A stretch of DNA of 64,000 nucleotides from Rhodospirillales bacterium (GTDB lineage Bacteria; Pseudomonadota; Alphaproteobacteria; Rhodospirillales; Magnetospirillaceae): assembly GCA_014380005.1 (NCBI GenBank), contig JACMKT010000152.1, positions 62,001-126,000 of the forward strand. Reading direction: 5' to 3'. Below are positions 16,007 through 25,251 of this stretch, piece by piece. Under the pieces are notes generated by a model, which saw only the letters and a list, made by a program, of their open reading frames with translations, searched no databases and was not told the DNA's origin. Position 1 is the first letter of the stretch. Each line of letters begins with the position of its first letter. The position numbers were made by a program, and so were the translations under genes.

Positions 16007-17574
16007 GCCGCCAGGCGGATGGGCGTTCGACGGTCTGGCCCGCTTGGGTAATCCCAGGGGGGCTGGCCGTGCTCTTCACCGTGCTGGTCCTTTTCCGGCC
16101 GGAACGGCTGCAGCTTGCGGGTGCCGCTTTCGCGGCGGCGATCGTCGTGCTGGGACTGTATCCGGTGCTGCGCTTCCTGCGTGCGTCAGAGCCGGAGCCC
16201 CTGCCGTTCTTCGCGGCATTGGGTGTTTTTTATGCGGTGTTTTTTGGTTTTTCGGCGTTCCTGGTGGACATCATCTGGCCGAACGGCGAACCGATCTTTG
16301 TTTATCTGATGGCGCCGGGCCTGCAACGTTTGTCCGACGAAGCCATGGCGGCCATGTTTCTTGGGGCGTCATCGTTATTGGTGGTCGGACTGGTTGCCAA
16401 TAAGGCATTCCGTCGGATATTGCCGCCGCTTCCCATCTCACCCGCCCGCAGCGAAGGGGTTGCGTTAGGCGTGGCGTGGGTTGCCCTGGGGATCCATTTC
16501 ACCGGTTTGCTGATCCCGGCTTTGCGCAGTTTGCCGTCCGTCGGGCAATTGATCATTCCCCTGGGCAATCTTGGCTTCGGCATTTTGCTGCTGTTGGCCC
16601 TTAACGGCCAAATGCGGCGCTCCATGGCCATCATGGTTTTCGGTGTCCTGCTTGCCGTGCGGGTGGTGATCGGCGGACAGACGGGCTCCATGGCAAGCAT
16701 TCTGCTGCTGCCGGCATTTCTCGGTTTTCTTGCCCTTGTTCGCAACCGGCGCATGGGCATCATCATCGTCTTGGTGATTTGTGCCGTGGTCAGCTTTGGT
16801 TACGCCCCCTTAAATCAGGTGCGGGCGGTGGCAGCGGCGGAAAGTCCCATGCCGCTTGCGCGCTTTGCGGAAGTGTTTCGGGAACTTCCCGAGCGGCTGA
16901 GCCGGCTGGATAATTTCTCCGGTAAAGTGGCTGAGCGTTGTAACAAGCCATTGCCGTTCAGGGCGCACACACCCGCGACGCCCGCCGAATATCAGGCCTG
17001 TCTTGAGGTGGAAACCGGCCCCAGCTATGTCCCGCCGACCGATCAGGGCGGATGGGCCCTGGTGGCGACGGTTCTGCGGCAAGCCGTCAAGCGGGTGAAT
17101 CAAACGGCCATGTTCGCCTTGGTGTACGAACAGACGCCGTCGCGGGTGCCCTATTGGGGTGGGGACACGCTGCGGCCGCTGCTTACCAGCATGGTTCCAC
17201 GGGCGGTATGGCCGGGAAAGCCCGAGGAACGTGCCGGTCAGGCGTTCGGGTGGCGCTATGGACTGATTACGGACAGGGACGGTGACATGTCGGTCAACCT
17301 GTCCTGGCTGGTGGAGGCCTTCGCGAATTTCGGCTGGCTTGGTCTGGTGGTGGTGATGGGCTTGGCGGGTTTGGTTCTGGCCTTGCTGGACGCGGTGTTG
17401 AACCGGCGAGGCATGGGCAGTCTTCAGCTTGCCGTCGGGGCGACCGTGCTGTTCCCGCTGGTCAACCAGGAATCCAATCTCAGTCTGACATTTGGCGCCA
17501 CCGTGCCGCTGCTGCTTGCATTGGCGTTTCTGGTGCGGTTCGTCACCTGGGCGGGGCAACGCATGGCGCGCTGA
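16003..17574 (+). CDS. Polytopic membrane protein, O-antigen polymerase/ligase-like
   Basis: The 523-residue protein has roughly a dozen hydrophobic helices. A large polar loop between about residues 270 and 430 contains two cysteines (in RCNKP and YQACL) and a PRAVWPGKPEE segment close to the next helix. That helix-loop plan and the PR..WPGKP pattern are seen in oligosaccharide repeat-unit polymerases (Wzy/EpsG-like). Primary sequence is poorly conserved in this class, so polymerase versus ligase cannot be separated. It is the last gene before a clear promoter and closes the unit that begins at 9216. Confidence 0.6.
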   Translation: MSRQADGRSTVWPAWVIPGGLAVLFTVLVLFRPERLQLAGAAFAAAIVVLGLYPVLRFLRASEPEPLPFFAALGVFYAVFFGFSAFLVDIIWPNGEPIFVYLMAPGLQRLSDEAMAAMFLGASSLLVVGLVANKAFRRILPPLPISPARSEGVALGVAWVALGIHFTGLLIPALRSLPSVGQLIIPLGNLGFGILLLLALNGQMRRSMAIMVFGVLLAVRVVIGGQTGSMASILLLPAFLGFLALVRNRRMGIIIVLVICAVVSFGYAPLNQVRAVAAAESPMPLARFAEVFRELPERLSRLDNFSGKVAERCNKPLPFRAHTPATPAEYQACLEVETGPSYVPPTDQGGWALVATVLRQAVKRVNQTAMFALVYEQTPSRVPYWGGDTLRPLLTSMVPRAVWPGKPEERAGQAFGWRYGLITDRDGDMSVNLSWLVEAFANFGWLGLVVVMGLAGLVLALLDAVLNRRGMGSLQLAVGATVLFPLVNQESNLSLTFGATVPLLLALAFLVRFVTWAGQRMAR

Positions 17575-17626
17575 CGCTGGATATTTTTTCATTTATTTTC
17601 AGGGCGGAAGCAACATTGGCCTGTTC

Positions 17627-17655
17627 TTGACAGCTGTGGGGCCGGTTGTTACGGT
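17627..17655 (+). promoter_or_regulatory. Sigma70-like promoter for the CDP-sugar operon
   Basis: A perfect -35 box TTGACA at 17627-17632 is followed after 17 bases by TACGGT at 17650-17655, which has T, A and the final T of the consensus -10. It lies in the 122-base gap before rfbF and would start transcription near 17662, giving a leader of about 35 bases. This is the best housekeeping-type promoter seen in the window. Confidence 0.6.
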
Positions 17656-17696
17656 CGCCGCGGGTCGGATACCCCTGGTCAGCAAAGGCAAAATTA

Positions 17697-18476
17697 GTGA
17701 AGGTTGTCATTCTTTGCGGCGGTCAGGGCACGCGCATCCGCGACGTCGCCGACAATATCCCCAAGCCCATGATCCCGGTCGGGCCGGCCCCGATCCTGTG
17801 GCATGTGATGAAGACTTATGCTAGCTGGGGCCACACGGAATTCATCCTGTGCCTGGGCTACAAAAGCCACATCATCAAAGAATTCTTCCTGAACTATGAA
17901 GCCTTTACCAACGACTTCACCCTGACGCTGGGCCGCTCCAAAGGGATCGAGTACCACGGCGATCATGACGAAAGCGGCTGGAAGATCACCCTGGCCGAAA
18001 CCGGCCTCGATTCGCTGACCGGAACGCGGGTCAAGCGCATCGCGCCCTATCTGGGTGACGACGAAGAATTCATGCTGACCTATGCCGATGGCGTGGCTGA
18101 TGTGAATTTGGATGCGCTGGTGGCGCACCACCGTTCCCATGGCAAGCTGCTGACCGTCACCGGCGTGCGCCCGCCGGGCCGCTTCGGTGAATTGGGCATG
18201 GACGGCGCCGGTCAGGTGCGCGAGTTCAACGAGAAGCCCCAGACCAGCGAGGGCTGGATTTCCGGCGGCTATTTCGTCTGTAACCGCCGTGTGCTGGATT
18301 TCATCGGCGACGACAACGTCATGTTCGAGCAGGACCCCATGCGCCGCATCGTCGAGTCGGAAAATTTGATGGTGCATAAGCATGACGGCTTCTGGCAGTG
18401 CATGGATACCTATCGCGATTACGCCCTGCTCAATGATTTGTGGGCCGCCGGCAAGGCGCCGTGGAGACGCTGGTAA
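17697..18476 (+). CDS. rfbF: Glucose-1-phosphate cytidylyltransferase
   Basis: It makes CDP-glucose from CTP and glucose-1-phosphate, the entry step of CDP-deoxysugar routes. The GTG at 17697 lies about 8 bases after an AAAGG ribosome site and gives 259 residues, close to the family's usual 257. An ATG further upstream would add residues unlike the family. The nucleotide loop reads LCGGQGTRIRD at residues 6-16, followed by PKPMIPVG. Further family blocks are LGYKSHIIKEFF, YADGVADV and GWISGGYFV. The stop overlaps the start of rfbG by one base. Confidence 0.93.
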   Translation: MKVVILCGGQGTRIRDVADNIPKPMIPVGPAPILWHVMKTYASWGHTEFILCLGYKSHIIKEFFLNYEAFTNDFTLTLGRSKGIEYHGDHDESGWKITLAETGLDSLTGTRVKRIAPYLGDDEEFMLTYADGVADVNLDALVAHHRSHGKLLTVTGVRPPGRFGELGMDGAGQVREFNEKPQTSEGWISGGYFVCNRRVLDFIGDDNVMFEQDPMRRIVESENLMVHKHDGFWQCMDTYRDYALLNDLWAAGKAPWRRW

Positions 18477-19546
18477 TGCGCGCATCGTTGTCGTCTCTGG
18501 CCGGTAAGCGGGTCCTGATCACCGGCGATACCGGCTTCAAGGGCTCGTGGCTGGCTTTGTGGCTGACCGAATTGGGGGCCGAGGTCACCGGCTTCGCCCT
18601 GGCGCCCGAGGGTGACCGTCCGCTGTTCGATCTGCTGGGTCTGCGCCAGTACATCCGCCATGTGGACGGCGATATCCGCGACCTGGACCAATTGGCCCGG
18701 GTGTTCGACGACACCCAGCCCGAGGTGGTGCTGCATCTGGCCGCCCAGGCACTGGTGCGGCTGTCTTATGCCGAACCCAAGCGGACCATGGACACCAATA
18801 TCGGCGGTTCGGTCAATTTGCTGGAATGCGTCCGCGCCTGTCCCTCGGTGCGTTCGGTGGTCTATATCACCTCGGACAAATGCTACGAGAACAAGGAATG
18901 GGTGTGGGGCTACCGCGAGACCGACGAGCTGGGCGGGCGTGATCCCTATTCGGCGTCCAAGGCGGCGGCGGAGCTGGTGTTCTCGGCCTATTGCTCCAGC
19001 TTCTTCGACGCGCGCCCGGAGCTTGGCATCGCCAGTGCGCGGGCCGGCAACGTCATCGGCGGCGGCGATTGGGCTCTGGACCGCATCATCCCCGATTGCA
19101 TCCGCGCGCTGGAGGCTGGCCGTCCGGTGCCCGTGCGCAATCCCAGCGCTACCCGCCCGTGGCAACATGTGCTGGAGCCGTTATCGGGCTATCTGACCTT
19201 GGCTGCGCGCTTGCTGGAGCAGCCCAAGCGCTTCGGCGGTTCGTGGAATTTCGGCCCGCCGGTGGGCTCGGCCCGCAATGTGGGCGATCTGGTGAAGGAT
19301 TCCGTGGGCTATTGGGGCGAGGGCAGTTTTGAGATCACCCCCGAAGCCAATGCCCCGCACGAGGCCCGGCTGTTGCAGCTCAACACCGACCGCGCCGCCA
19401 TCGATCTGAACTGGCGCTCGCGCTGGAACGTGGACCAGACCATCGAGCGGACCATCGGCTGGTATCGCCAAGTGGTGCGCGAAGGCGCCAGCCCGCGCGC
19501 CGTCTGTCAAAGCCAGATCGTGGAATATATGGAGGCTCAGCGGTGA
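18476..19546 (+). CDS. rfbG: CDP-glucose 4,6-dehydratase
   Basis: It converts CDP-glucose to CDP-4-keto-6-deoxyglucose. The 356-residue protein begins one base inside the rfbF stop. It has the NAD loop TGDTGFKGSW at residues 16-25, SDKCYEN, and the catalytic YSASK in GRDPYSASKAA, all as in characterised RfbG/DdhB enzymes. It then overlaps the epimerase-like gene by 4 bases. No RfbH-type 3-dehydrase follows, so the pathway should keep the 3-hydroxyl and lead to a 6-deoxyhexose rather than a 3,6-dideoxyhexose. Confidence 0.93.
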   Translation: MRASLSSLAGKRVLITGDTGFKGSWLALWLTELGAEVTGFALAPEGDRPLFDLLGLRQYIRHVDGDIRDLDQLARVFDDTQPEVVLHLAAQALVRLSYAEPKRTMDTNIGGSVNLLECVRACPSVRSVVYITSDKCYENKEWVWGYRETDELGGRDPYSASKAAAELVFSAYCSSFFDARPELGIASARAGNVIGGGDWALDRIIPDCIRALEAGRPVPVRNPSATRPWQHVLEPLSGYLTLAARLLEQPKRFGGSWNFGPPVGSARNVGDLVKDSVGYWGEGSFEITPEANAPHEARLLQLNTDRAAIDLNWRSRWNVDQTIERTIGWYRQVVREGASPRAVCQSQIVEYMEAQR

Positions 19547-19992
19547 TCGATGGTGTGACCGTCACCCCCCTGCGCCAGTTCATGGACGAGCGCGGCAAGG
19601 TCATGCACATGCTGCGCGCCGATTCGCCGGTATTCCAAAGCTTCGGGGAAATCTATTTCTCCACCGTTCATCCCGGCGCCATCAAGGGCTGGCACATCCA
19701 CAAGCGCATGGTGCTGAATTATGCGGTGCCCCATGGGCACATCAAATTCGTGCTGTATGACGACCGCGACGGCAGCCCGACCAAGGGGGAAATCCAAGAG
19801 ATTTTCCAGGGGCCGGAAAGCTATAGCCTCGTTACCGTGCCGCCTTTGGTGTGGAGCGGCTTTAAGGGCATCGGAACGGAAACCGCCATCGTCGCCAATT
19901 GCGCCTCCATCGCCCATGACCCGGACGAGATCGACCGCATGGATCCGTTCGATCCGCGCATTCCCTATGATTGGGCATTGAAGCATCGATGA
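19543..19992 (+). CDS. Cupin-fold nucleotide-sugar epimerase (RmlC-related)
   Basis: The 149-residue protein is a small cupin related to dTDP-4-dehydrorhamnose 3,5-epimerase. It has an FMDERGKVMHM start, the metal-free cupin core GWHIHKRMVLNY, which supplies the family His, and VPPLVWSGFKGIG. It is shorter than typical RmlC (about 180 residues). Start is GTG, after GGAG and overlapping the rfbG stop. Sitting between the 4,6-dehydratase and a reductase, it probably epimerises C3, C5 or both of CDP-4-keto-6-deoxyglucose. A 3,4-ketoisomerase is the alternative. Confidence 0.75.
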   Translation: MIDGVTVTPLRQFMDERGKVMHMLRADSPVFQSFGEIYFSTVHPGAIKGWHIHKRMVLNYAVPHGHIKFVLYDDRDGSPTKGEIQEIFQGPESYSLVTVPPLVWSGFKGIGTETAIVANCASIAHDPDEIDRMDPFDPRIPYDWALKHR

Positions 19993-20927
19993 GCACCATC
20001 CTCGTCACCGGCGGGTTCGGCTATGTGGGGGGGCGTCTGGCCGCCCGGCTATTGGCAGACGGTCACCACGTGCGTATCGCCACCCGCCGCGCCGCCGCCC
20101 CCGCCTGGGCCGGTGACGCCGAATTGGTCACGGTGGATTGGCGCGACGGCTTGGGCGCCTTGTGCCAAGGCGTGGACACGGTGCTGCATCTGGCCGCCAT
20201 GAGCGAGGTGGATGCCGTCCGCGATCCGGTTATGGCGCTGGATATCAACGCCGTGCTGACGGTGCGCCTGCTGGAAGCCGCCATGGCGGCCGGTGTGCGG
20301 CGCTTCGTCTATTTTTCCACCGCCCATGTCTACGGCGCCCCCCTGGCCGGCACCATTACCGAGACCACCCTGCCGCGCCCGGTGCATCCCTACGCCATCA
20401 CTCACCGCACCGCCGAGGATTTCGTCCTCGCCGCCCACGATGCCAAGCGTATCCAGGGGCTGGTGGTGCGGCTGTCCAATGTCATCGGCGCCCCTGCCGA
20501 TAACGGCGCCGAGCGCTGGACCTTGCTGGTCAACGATCTGTGCCGAACCGCCGTGACCAATGGCCGCATGGTCATGCGTTCCAGCGGCATGCAGCATCGC
20601 GATTTCGTGCCGCAGGCGGATGTGGAAGCGGCGATTGTGCACCTGCTTGCCACGGATGATTGGGGCGACGGTTTGTTCAATCTAGGCCTGGGCCGTTCCA
20701 TGACCGTGCGCCATATGGCGGAACTGGTGGCGTCCCGCGCCGCCGCTTTGGGTATCACAGTCCCGTTGGACTGTCCGCCACCGGCCCTGGGGGAAAATGC
20801 CGTGCCGCTGGACTATCGCATCGACAAGCTGCGCGCCACCGGCTTTGCTCCGCGCGGTGACATCATGGCCGCCGTGGACGAGACGCTGGTGTTCTGCCGT
20901 GACCATTTTTCTCGGGATGTGCGATGA
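19989..20927 (+). CDS. NAD-dependent epimerase/dehydratase-family reductase with altered YxxxK
   Basis: The ATG at 19989 overlaps the previous stop and gives 312 residues. The extended SDR fold is clear: TGGFGYVGGRLA at residues 7-18, HLAAMSEV, and FSTAHVYG with the catalytic-site Thr and Ser. The usual catalytic YxxxK reads YAITH (Tyr135, His139), so the conserved lysine is replaced by histidine. It is placed to reduce the 4-keto group of the CDP-6-deoxy sugar, as the RfbJ-type synthases do. The substitution may lower or alter activity, or mark a separate subfamily. The function is inferred from order in the operon. Confidence 0.75.
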   Translation: MSTILVTGGFGYVGGRLAARLLADGHHVRIATRRAAAPAWAGDAELVTVDWRDGLGALCQGVDTVLHLAAMSEVDAVRDPVMALDINAVLTVRLLEAAMAAGVRRFVYFSTAHVYGAPLAGTITETTLPRPVHPYAITHRTAEDFVLAAHDAKRIQGLVVRLSNVIGAPADNGAERWTLLVNDLCRTAVTNGRMVMRSSGMQHRDFVPQADVEAAIVHLLATDDWGDGLFNLGLGRSMTVRHMAELVASRAAALGITVPLDCPPPALGENAVPLDYRIDKLRATGFAPRGDIMAAVDETLVFCRDHFSRDVR

Positions 20928-22966
20928 CCGCCACGCCGCTGATTTCCCCCCCTTTGATTTCCATCGTCATCCCCACCTACAATCAGGCCGACTGGCTGCG
21001 CGAGGCGCTGGATTCGGTCATGGCCCAGGACTTCACCGACTGGGAAGCCATCGTCATCAACAACTTCTCCGATGACCATACGGAAGAGGTTGTGCGGTCT
21101 TTCGCCGATCCGCGCGTGCAATTGGTCAACTTCGCCAATCACGGCATCATCGCCGCCTCGCGCAATGTGGGCATCCGCGCGGCCAAGGGCGAGTGGGTGG
21201 CGTTCCTGGATTCCGACGACATCTGGCATGGCGACAAGTTGTCCACCTGCGTGGCTCGCATGGCCTCGGACATCGACATCGTCACCCATGGCGTGCACTT
21301 TTATTGCGACGGCAAGGTGTTGCGCGATTGGCATCCCGGCCCGGAAGCCCGCGCGAATATCCGCAATTTGCTGTTCGAGGGCTCGGCCATGTCGCCTTCG
21401 GCCACCATGGTACGGCGCCAGTTGCTGGAGCAAGTGGGTGGCGTTTCCGAAGATTTGGCCCTGCGCACCGCCGAAGATTACGAATTGCAGCTGAAGCTGG
21501 TTGAGGCCGGCGCGCGCATCCGCTTCCTGCCGCTGATCCTGTCCAAATACCGCATCCATCCCGGCCAGATGAGCAAATCGGCGACCCGCCATATGGAGGC
21601 GACGCTGCTGGCGGTGCTGACCCATTACCGGCTGCTGCCCCAGCGCTCGGCCTGCGATGTGGTCCGCCTGCGCCGCCGCCGCGCCACCTTGCTTTATGGC
21701 GCTGGCCGCTTGTTCCAGCAGGCGGGAGAGATGGTGCCGGCGGTGCGTTTGATCCTGCGGGCGCTGACCACCTTCCCCTTCCTGCCCAAGGCGTTCGGTG
21801 CCCTTGCCCTGGCCTTGCTGTCCGGGCGCCGCTGCTGCCCCGCCAAAGACCCCATGGCGGTTGAGGGCCGGGTGCGCGTGGTCATCAATGGCATCCACGC
21901 CAAGACCGGTGGTGGCGTTACCTATTTGCGCAATATGCTGCCCCATCTGGCTGCCATCCATGATCTGGAGCTGCATCTCTTCCTGCATGAAAGCCAGTAC
22001 GAGCTGTTCGGCGAGCCGCCGGAGGGCATCCAGCTTCATTTGTTCGAATTCCGCACCAGCTTCATGCGGCTGCTGGCCTGGGAACAATTGGCCTTGCCGT
22101 TCCTGGCGCGGGTCATGGGGGCCAAGACGGTGTTCTCACCGGCCAATTACGGGCCTATCTTCGCGCCCAACCCGGTGATCCTGCTGCGCAATTCCCTGGC
22201 TGTGCTGCGTCGCGAGCCGCGTCTGTCCAAGCAGGCCTATTGGATCGGGCTGGCAATCGCCACGCTGCTGTCGCTCGCCACTTGCCGTGGTGCCATCGCG
22301 GTGTCCGATTATGCCCGCCGTGCCTTGGGTTTCCGCGGGCTGTTCGGCGGCAAGGTCAAGGTCGTCCATCACGGCGTCGATCCCCTGTTCACCTATGATC
22401 CCAGCGTGGCCGAGGGCGATTACGTCCTTGCCGTTTCCGACATCTATGTGCAGAAGAATTTGCACGGCCTGATCGGCGCGTGGCAGCGTGTGGCGAAATC
22501 CCATACCGACGTCACCCTGAAGATTGTCGGCCGCATTGTCGATGTGGGCTATTTCGACGAGATCGAACAATTGGTGCGCAAGCACGGACTTGGAGATCGC
22601 GTCCAGTTCCTTGGCGCGCGGTCACCGGCGAAATTGCGCGAGTTGTATCGGTCCTGCCGCACCTTCGTGTTCCCCTCCACGGTGGAAACCTTCGGCAATC
22701 CGTTGGTGGAGGCCATGGCCTGCGGTGCCCCGGTAGCCAGTTCCAACGCCGCCGCCATGCCGGAAATCGTTGCCGACGGCGCCTTGCTGTTCGACCCCAT
22801 GGATGTGGACGACATGGCGGCCAAGATCAGCCATCTGCTGAGCGAGCCGGAGGCCCGGCGGGAGTTGCGGGCCAAGGGTGTGGCGCGGGCAGCGCTTTAT
22901 TCCTGGGCGGAAACCGCGCGGCGGACGGCGGATATCTTGAGGATTGCGGCGGGCAAGGGGGCCTGA
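20924..22966 (+). CDS. Two-domain glycosyltransferase (GT2-GT4 fusion)
   Basis: The 680-residue protein joins two complete glycosyltransferases. Residues 1 to about 300 are a GT2 domain: ISIVIPTYNQ at the start and FLDSDDIW holding the metal-binding DxD. From about residue 310 a GT4 (GT-B) domain begins VRVVINGIHAKTGGGVTYLR and ends with GNPLVEAMACGAPVASSNAAAMPE, the family nucleotide-sugar site. Such fusions can add two sugars in succession to the same lipid-linked acceptor. It overlaps the SDR gene by 4 bases. The sugars transferred are unknown; the GT2 part might use the CDP-6-deoxy sugar made just upstream. Confidence 0.88.
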   Translation: MTATPLISPPLISIVIPTYNQADWLREALDSVMAQDFTDWEAIVINNFSDDHTEEVVRSFADPRVQLVNFANHGIIAASRNVGIRAAKGEWVAFLDSDDIWHGDKLSTCVARMASDIDIVTHGVHFYCDGKVLRDWHPGPEARANIRNLLFEGSAMSPSATMVRRQLLEQVGGVSEDLALRTAEDYELQLKLVEAGARIRFLPLILSKYRIHPGQMSKSATRHMEATLLAVLTHYRLLPQRSACDVVRLRRRRATLLYGAGRLFQQAGEMVPAVRLILRALTTFPFLPKAFGALALALLSGRRCCPAKDPMAVEGRVRVVINGIHAKTGGGVTYLRNMLPHLAAIHDLELHLFLHESQYELFGEPPEGIQLHLFEFRTSFMRLLAWEQLALPFLARVMGAKTVFSPANYGPIFAPNPVILLRNSLAVLRREPRLSKQAYWIGLAIATLLSLATCRGAIAVSDYARRALGFRGLFGGKVKVVHHGVDPLFTYDPSVAEGDYVLAVSDIYVQKNLHGLIGAWQRVAKSHTDVTLKIVGRIVDVGYFDEIEQLVRKHGLGDRVQFLGARSPAKLRELYRSCRTFVFPSTVETFGNPLVEAMACGAPVASSNAAAMPEIVADGALLFDPMDVDDMAAKISHLLSEPEARRELRAKGVARAALYSWAETARRTADILRIAAGKGA

Positions 22967-22969
22967 GCA

Positions 22970-24157
22970 GTGCCCCGAACGCTGATCGTCACGTTGCCGC
23001 CCACGGAAGGCGGGGTTCCGGCCAAGACCCGCATCCTGGCCGAGGAATTGGCGCGGCGCGGCCATGACGTGACCGTCGCCTTTTACGCCCCGGTATCCAG
23101 CCACCCCCATCTCAGCCCGCCCAGTTGGAAACCATGTGCCAAGCCGGGACGTGAAGTCGGGCGCTGTTTTGATGATGGTTTTGCTTCGGTGGCGGTGGGT
23201 TGCCGCTGGCCCGAGCTGGAGTTCAGCTACTATCGCCCGTCGTCCAGTTGGCGCGAGCTGATCCAGTCCCACGACCGCCACATGGCCGTGGGCGGCACCT
23301 GTCTGATCTCCTATCCGCTGCTCATGGCGGCAATCCCCCATCTGGTGTGGTGCGCCAGCGATATGCTGGGCGACCGCTTGGCCCGCCGTCAGGCCATGCC
23401 GCTGCTTCGCCGCGTGCTGGACGGCATGGTGATCGGGCCGGTCCAGGCCGCCATGGAGCGGGAGATTCTCAGCGGGCCGGGCCATATGGTCACCGTCGGC
23501 GCCTATGCCCAGCACATGTTCCGCCGCCTGGGCTTTGAGACCAAGCCCATGGGTACGCTGCCCATCCCCACCGATCCGGTGCGGTTTGCCCCGCCCAGCC
23601 TGCCGCCCAATGCGGGATTGGTGGGTTTTGCCGGCCGGCCCAACGATCCGCGCAAGAACATTCCCCTATTGGCTAAGGCAATCGTCCTTGCCCATGCCAT
23701 CGATCCCCGCATCCGCCTGAGTCTGACCGGCTGTCCCGATCCCGCTTTAAGCGCCACGCTGCGCGCCCTTGGGGCTGAGCGGCTGGTGGAGTGGGCGGGT
23801 GTTTTGCCCGCCGAGGCCCTGCCCGGCTTCTATGCCGGCCTGGACGTCTTCGTCATTCCGTCCAGCCAGGAAGGCTTTGGTATCGTCGGCATCGAAGCCA
23901 TGGCCTGTGGCGTGCCGGTGATCTCGACCCGTTGCGGCGGGCCCGAAGATTATGTGCGCGACGGCGAGACCGGCTTTTTGGTGCCGGACGATGCCCATGC
24001 CCTGGCAGACCGCATCCTTGCCGTGGTCACCGACCGCGATTTGCGGGCGCGCCTGTCCGCAGGCGCCCGCCAGCGTGCGGTGGAGTGCTATTCGCCAGAG
24101 CGTTTCCGTGCCGCATTGGACGAAAACTGGCGAATTGTCTGGGGTGAAACGCCGTGA
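22970..24157 (+). CDS. Glycosyltransferase family 4
   Basis: The 395-residue protein starts with GTG just after the previous stop. The N-terminal acceptor domain has the GGVPAKTRILAEELARRGHDV pattern, cut short here as GGVPAKTRILAEELA. The C-terminal donor domain has FVIPSSQEGFGIVGIEAMACGVP with the EX7E glutamates, and GGPEDYV. No membrane helix is evident. It probably adds one sugar to the growing repeat unit at the cytoplasmic face. It is coupled by a 4-base overlap to the next transferase. Confidence 0.85.
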   Translation: MPRTLIVTLPPTEGGVPAKTRILAEELARRGHDVTVAFYAPVSSHPHLSPPSWKPCAKPGREVGRCFDDGFASVAVGCRWPELEFSYYRPSSSWRELIQSHDRHMAVGGTCLISYPLLMAAIPHLVWCASDMLGDRLARRQAMPLLRRVLDGMVIGPVQAAMEREILSGPGHMVTVGAYAQHMFRRLGFETKPMGTLPIPTDPVRFAPPSLPPNAGLVGFAGRPNDPRKNIPLLAKAIVLAHAIDPRIRLSLTGCPDPALSATLRALGAERLVEWAGVLPAEALPGFYAGLDVFVIPSSQEGFGIVGIEAMACGVPVISTRCGGPEDYVRDGETGFLVPDDAHALADRILAVVTDRDLRARLSAGARQRAVECYSPERFRAALDENWRIVWGETP

Positions 24158-25251
24158 CCCGGCTTCTCTACATGGTCAGCCATCCCATCCAATATCAGGC
24201 GCCGCTGCTGCGCCGGATCGCGGCGGAACCGGGCATCCAACTGCGGGTGGTGTTCGAGGCCGTGGACAGTGTCGGTGGCTATTTCGATGTGGGCTTCGGC
24301 ACCGAAGTGAAGTGGGACGTGCCGTTGCGCGGCGGCTATGACAGCGTCTGCCTGGACGACACCTGCCTGACCAAAGAAATCGCCGCCAGCGACGTGGTGT
24401 GGCTGCACGGCTGGGCCTCGGGCGCGCTGCTCAAGGCGCTGGGCATCGCGCGGGCCAAGGGCAAGCCCGTGCTCATGCGGGGCGAGAATTGGGACGGCGC
24501 CATGCCCGAGCAACCGGGGCTCAAAGGCTGGCTGCGGCGGCGGTTCCATGGCTGGGTGTTCGCCCGCTGCGCCGGTTTCCTCGCCATCGGTTCCAAGAAC
24601 CGCGACTATTATGTTGCCCGTGGGGTGCCGCCCCGTTCGGTGTTCTCCGTCCCTTATGCGGTGGACAATACCTTCTTCGCCAGCCGCGCCACCCCATCGG
24701 AAATGGCCGCCCTGCGCCAGCAATTGGCTTTGCCGCCCGACCGCCAAGTGGTTCTGTATTGCGGCAAATTCATGCGCCGCAAGCGCCCCGATCTGCTGAT
24801 GCGGGCGTGGCAGCATCTGCCCGAACCGCGTCCCGTCCTGCTCATGGTGGGCGACGGCGAAATGCGGGATGAATTGGCGGCCATGGCCGGGGACGGCGTC
24901 GTCTTCGCCGGTTTCCGCAACCAGACTCAATTGCCGGGCCTCTACGCCTTGGCCGACGTGTTCGTGCTGCCGTCCGAACGCGAGCCCTGGGGCCTTGCCG
25001 TCAACGAAGCCATGGCCTGCGGCACCGCCGTGGTGGTCAGCGATCAGGTGGGCTCCGCCTTCGATCTGGTGGATGAAAGCACCGGCGCGGTGTTCCCTGC
25101 CGGTGACCAGGACGCCTTGACCCACGCCTTGGCGCGGGTGCTGGCCGATGGGGCAAAGCGCGGTGCCAACGCCCAGGCCAGCATGGCGGATTGGGATTTC
25201 GAAGCCGATCTGCGCGGCCTGAAGGAGGCGTTGGCCCATGTCGCCGGCTGA
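24154..25251 (+). CDS. Glycosyltransferase family 4
   Basis: The 365-residue GT-B protein begins LLYMVSHPIQYQAPLLRRIA, a start seen in several O-antigen transferases. The donor half shows VLYCGKFMRRKRPDLL and PSEREPWGLAVNEAMACG, with the two glutamates of the EX7E motif. Start is GTG, overlapping the previous stop by 4 bases; the stop overlaps the next gene by 14 bases. The donor sugar cannot be told from sequence. It belongs to the run of transferases from 20924 to 27432. Confidence 0.85.
   Translation: MTRLLYMVSHPIQYQAPLLRRIAAEPGIQLRVVFEAVDSVGGYFDVGFGTEVKWDVPLRGGYDSVCLDDTCLTKEIAASDVVWLHGWASGALLKALGIARAKGKPVLMRGENWDGAMPEQPGLKGWLRRRFHGWVFARCAGFLAIGSKNRDYYVARGVPPRSVFSVPYAVDNTFFASRATPSEMAALRQQLALPPDRQVVLYCGKFMRRKRPDLLMRAWQHLPEPRPVLLMVGDGEMRDELAAMAGDGVVFAGFRNQTQLPGLYALADVFVLPSEREPWGLAVNEAMACGTAVVVSDQVGSAFDLVDESTGAVFPAGDQDALTHALARVLADGAKRGANAQASMADWDFEADLRGLKEALAHVAG

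Noticed and set aside
17575-17626. T-rich stretch after the polymerase-like gene, considered as a terminator.
   Set aside because: No G+C-rich hairpin precedes it.
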